Source: Falciphora oryzae (taxonomy: Eukaryota > Ascomycota > Sordariomycetes > Magnaporthales > Magnaporthaceae). Taken from it: a stretch of 64,000 nucleotides of DNA. Under the pieces are notes generated by a model. It searched no databases, was not told the DNA's origin, and was given only the letters and a program-made list of their open reading frames with translations. A program made the translations under genes and the position numbers. Location of the stretch: contig JNVV01000009.1 in NCBI GenBank assembly GCA_000733355.1, positions 721,521 to 785,520 of the forward strand, read 5' to 3'. Positions 62,401 to 64,000 of the stretch are shown one piece after another. The stretch's first letter is position 1. Every line of letters begins with the position of its first letter.

Positions 62401-64000
62401 TTAAACCTTTTGCCAACCTACACAGCCCCACCCCATTGTTAGCTTTCTTCGGCAAGGACAGATGTCATATATTTCTGGTTTGGAAAGGGCAGAGATAAAA
62501 GGCAAAAGGTGAAAAACTAGACGCAAATCTAGTACAAGGGGCTGGGTGAGATGGACGAGGGATCACAGTGCTTGTGGAGCACTGGGGTTTTGTGGCTCTG
62601 TCGGTGACAGGTCGGATGAGGGCATCCGCCCTTCGCTGTCGACACGCATTCGACAAGTACAATAACCAAGGGCTGTGAAAATAAAGCTCTCCAGTCTGCT
62701 CCTCAAGCTCGAGGCTCAATGCTATGGTAATCTTCTGATCCCATGAGCTTGGCTGGTGCCGGAGGTAAACTCCCTCCGACTTCGCCATGTCGGATGCCGG
62801 ACAGCGCCGTCATCCTGTAGGAGGAAAGAAACAAGCCAAAGTCACTACTGACCTGCCTTTGCGGCGTGTAGGAGGCGGGTCTGCAAAGCAGACGATGGGA
62901 TTCTCGACGATCGTGGCGAAAGCAGCTCCTGTCCGGACGGAGTTAGCGTGGGTCCCACGGCTGCAAGACGTAGACATGCCGGCCGATTGCTGCGTCCCGT
63001 ATGGCTGCGACCTGCGGCGCCTGCAGGAGGTGCAATGGGAAGATGAAAATCCCCGAGGGAGGGCGGGTTCGAAGTAGCTGCGCGCAGCCCCCGTGGCCGG
63101 CCAGGCGCGCCCAGATCGGACACGAGCATGGCGGCCCAACCAGGGGGTCGGGACGAGCAATCATTTGTGGTCCGACGTGCCATCAACGCGACGGGCATGG
63201 CCGCTGTGAGAGGTGAAATGCAGGAGATTTCCTTGGAAATGGCGAGGAGGGTGCAAGGCAAGACCCGAGGCGCAGAGGGGCCGGGGGAGAACTCAGTGGC
63301 CTCATTGGCCCAGGGCAGAGAGGGGGGGTAAGGGGGCTTACTGCTTTCTCTCTCGGACGCGGGCTCCGAGATCTTGCTGCTCCGTGGCCCCTTTCTTTTT
63401 TTCGTTCTTTCTTCGACACCCTTGTGGATCGCCACCCTAGGGTCTCGTTTCTCGTAAATCGCCTTTTCGTTGATGACTGCTGTGCTCCTGGTGGCTTTTC
63501 TACTCCTGTTCGTCCCTTGCGGCACCGTGCTCGTGGCTTCTCGGTGAAGGGTGGTGTGTAGGGTGTTGTTTGTCCGTGTGGTCACTCCGATGTTCGTTGG
63601 TCGAATCAGCCTGGGAGATGTCGTGCCCTTTGGTGTCTCTTGGGCGGCAGACTCTATCTCCTATTTCGTGGCGTCTATCCCTAGGGGTCGATATTGCTGG
63701 CTGTCCCGAGTTGCGCGCAGGGCCACGGGACGGTGCGGGTTTGCTTGGTGCACCGACTGGAGGATTGCGTTTGTCTCCCCTATGCTTATTCGACTGCTCC
63801 GGGGAGGAGGTCGGTCGGATCTGAGATGTGATTGTGCGAGGTGAGATGTCTTCGGGATATTTTCCGAAGAACGGAAGGTAGGTGTGGAAAGGGTAGTCTT
63901 GGATGCGGAGACACTGCGGATGGAGCATGCGGCTATATACCCCTTTGAGGAGGTGGGATAGCGATCTGGGACTGGGGCTAATGGCGGCTCCTGAGCTCGG
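59443..64000. other. Upstream region of vib-1, no other gene recognised
   Basis: About 4.6 kb with no recognisable protein on either strand. The longest frame (62845-63585, -) is basic, Ser/Pro-rich and has no family resemblance. CT-rich leader-like patches occur near 61530-61630 and 61800-61850 on the plus strand. A long promoter and leader for vib-1 is the simplest reading. Confidence 0.5.

Noticed and set aside
63001..63060. CGACRRCNGK string resembling the start of a Zn2Cys6 cluster
   Set aside because: Only the first cysteines match. The remaining spacing and basic residues of the cluster are absent and the frame is short.
62845..63585. 246-codon minus-strand frame at the right edge
   Set aside because: Basic, Ser/Pro-rich, with no domain and no splice support.
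1..64000. tRNA, 5S rRNA, transposon and CRISPR signals
   Set aside because: Several TTCGA strings were checked (for example near 20738, 59998 and 63068), but none has a T-arm with a pairing stem. No reverse-transcriptase or transposase motifs, long terminal repeats or regularly spaced repeats were seen.

Overview
This window is nuclear DNA of a filamentous ascomycete, most likely a Sordariomycete. The genes have short spliceosomal introns (about 64-224 nt, mostly GTRNGT donors), GC-rich coding sequence and ATG-free or CT-rich leaders. Several products are characteristic fungal regulators: a CreA/CRE1 carbon catabolite repressor, a VIB-1/XprG-type NDT80 factor and a Glo3-type ArfGAP. I saw no tRNA, rRNA, CRISPR array, or transposase or reverse-transcriptase coding sequence. 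Gene models were built by hand from reading frame, splice motifs and phase; no search was run.

Layout. 1-5.3 kb: no recognisable gene. 5.4-12 kb: a sugar transporter (+), an unrecognised protein with an N-terminal MGC acylation motif (-), and a BTB-bromodomain protein (+). 12-18 kb: no gene. 18.0-20.1 kb: a RAD55-type Rad51 paralogue (-). 20.1-29.4 kb: no gene. 30.2-31.5 kb: cre1 (+), intronless, behind an ATG-free stretch of about 840 nt. 31.6-44.3 kb: no recognisable gene. 44.3-52.6 kb is a compact housekeeping block: TIM21 (-) and GLO3 (+) are divergent, a nitronate monooxygenase (-) converges on GLO3, and FOL1 (HPPK-DHPS, +) diverges from the monooxygenase. 52.6-57.2 kb: no gene. 57.2-59.4 kb: a vib-1/xprG homologue (-). 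The last 4.6 kb hold its upstream region and nothing else recognisable.

Functionally the window mixes carbon sensing (hexose transporter, CRE1, VIB-1) with housekeeping (mitochondrial import, Golgi-ER traffic, folate synthesis, recombination repair, nitronate detoxification). Only nine or ten genes occupy 64 kb. Gene spacing is very uneven: four genes sit in 8.3 kb, while cre1 lies alone in about 24 kb. That space carries many pure A or T runs of 17-26 nt, short tandem arrays and at least one leader-like stretch with no gene attached.
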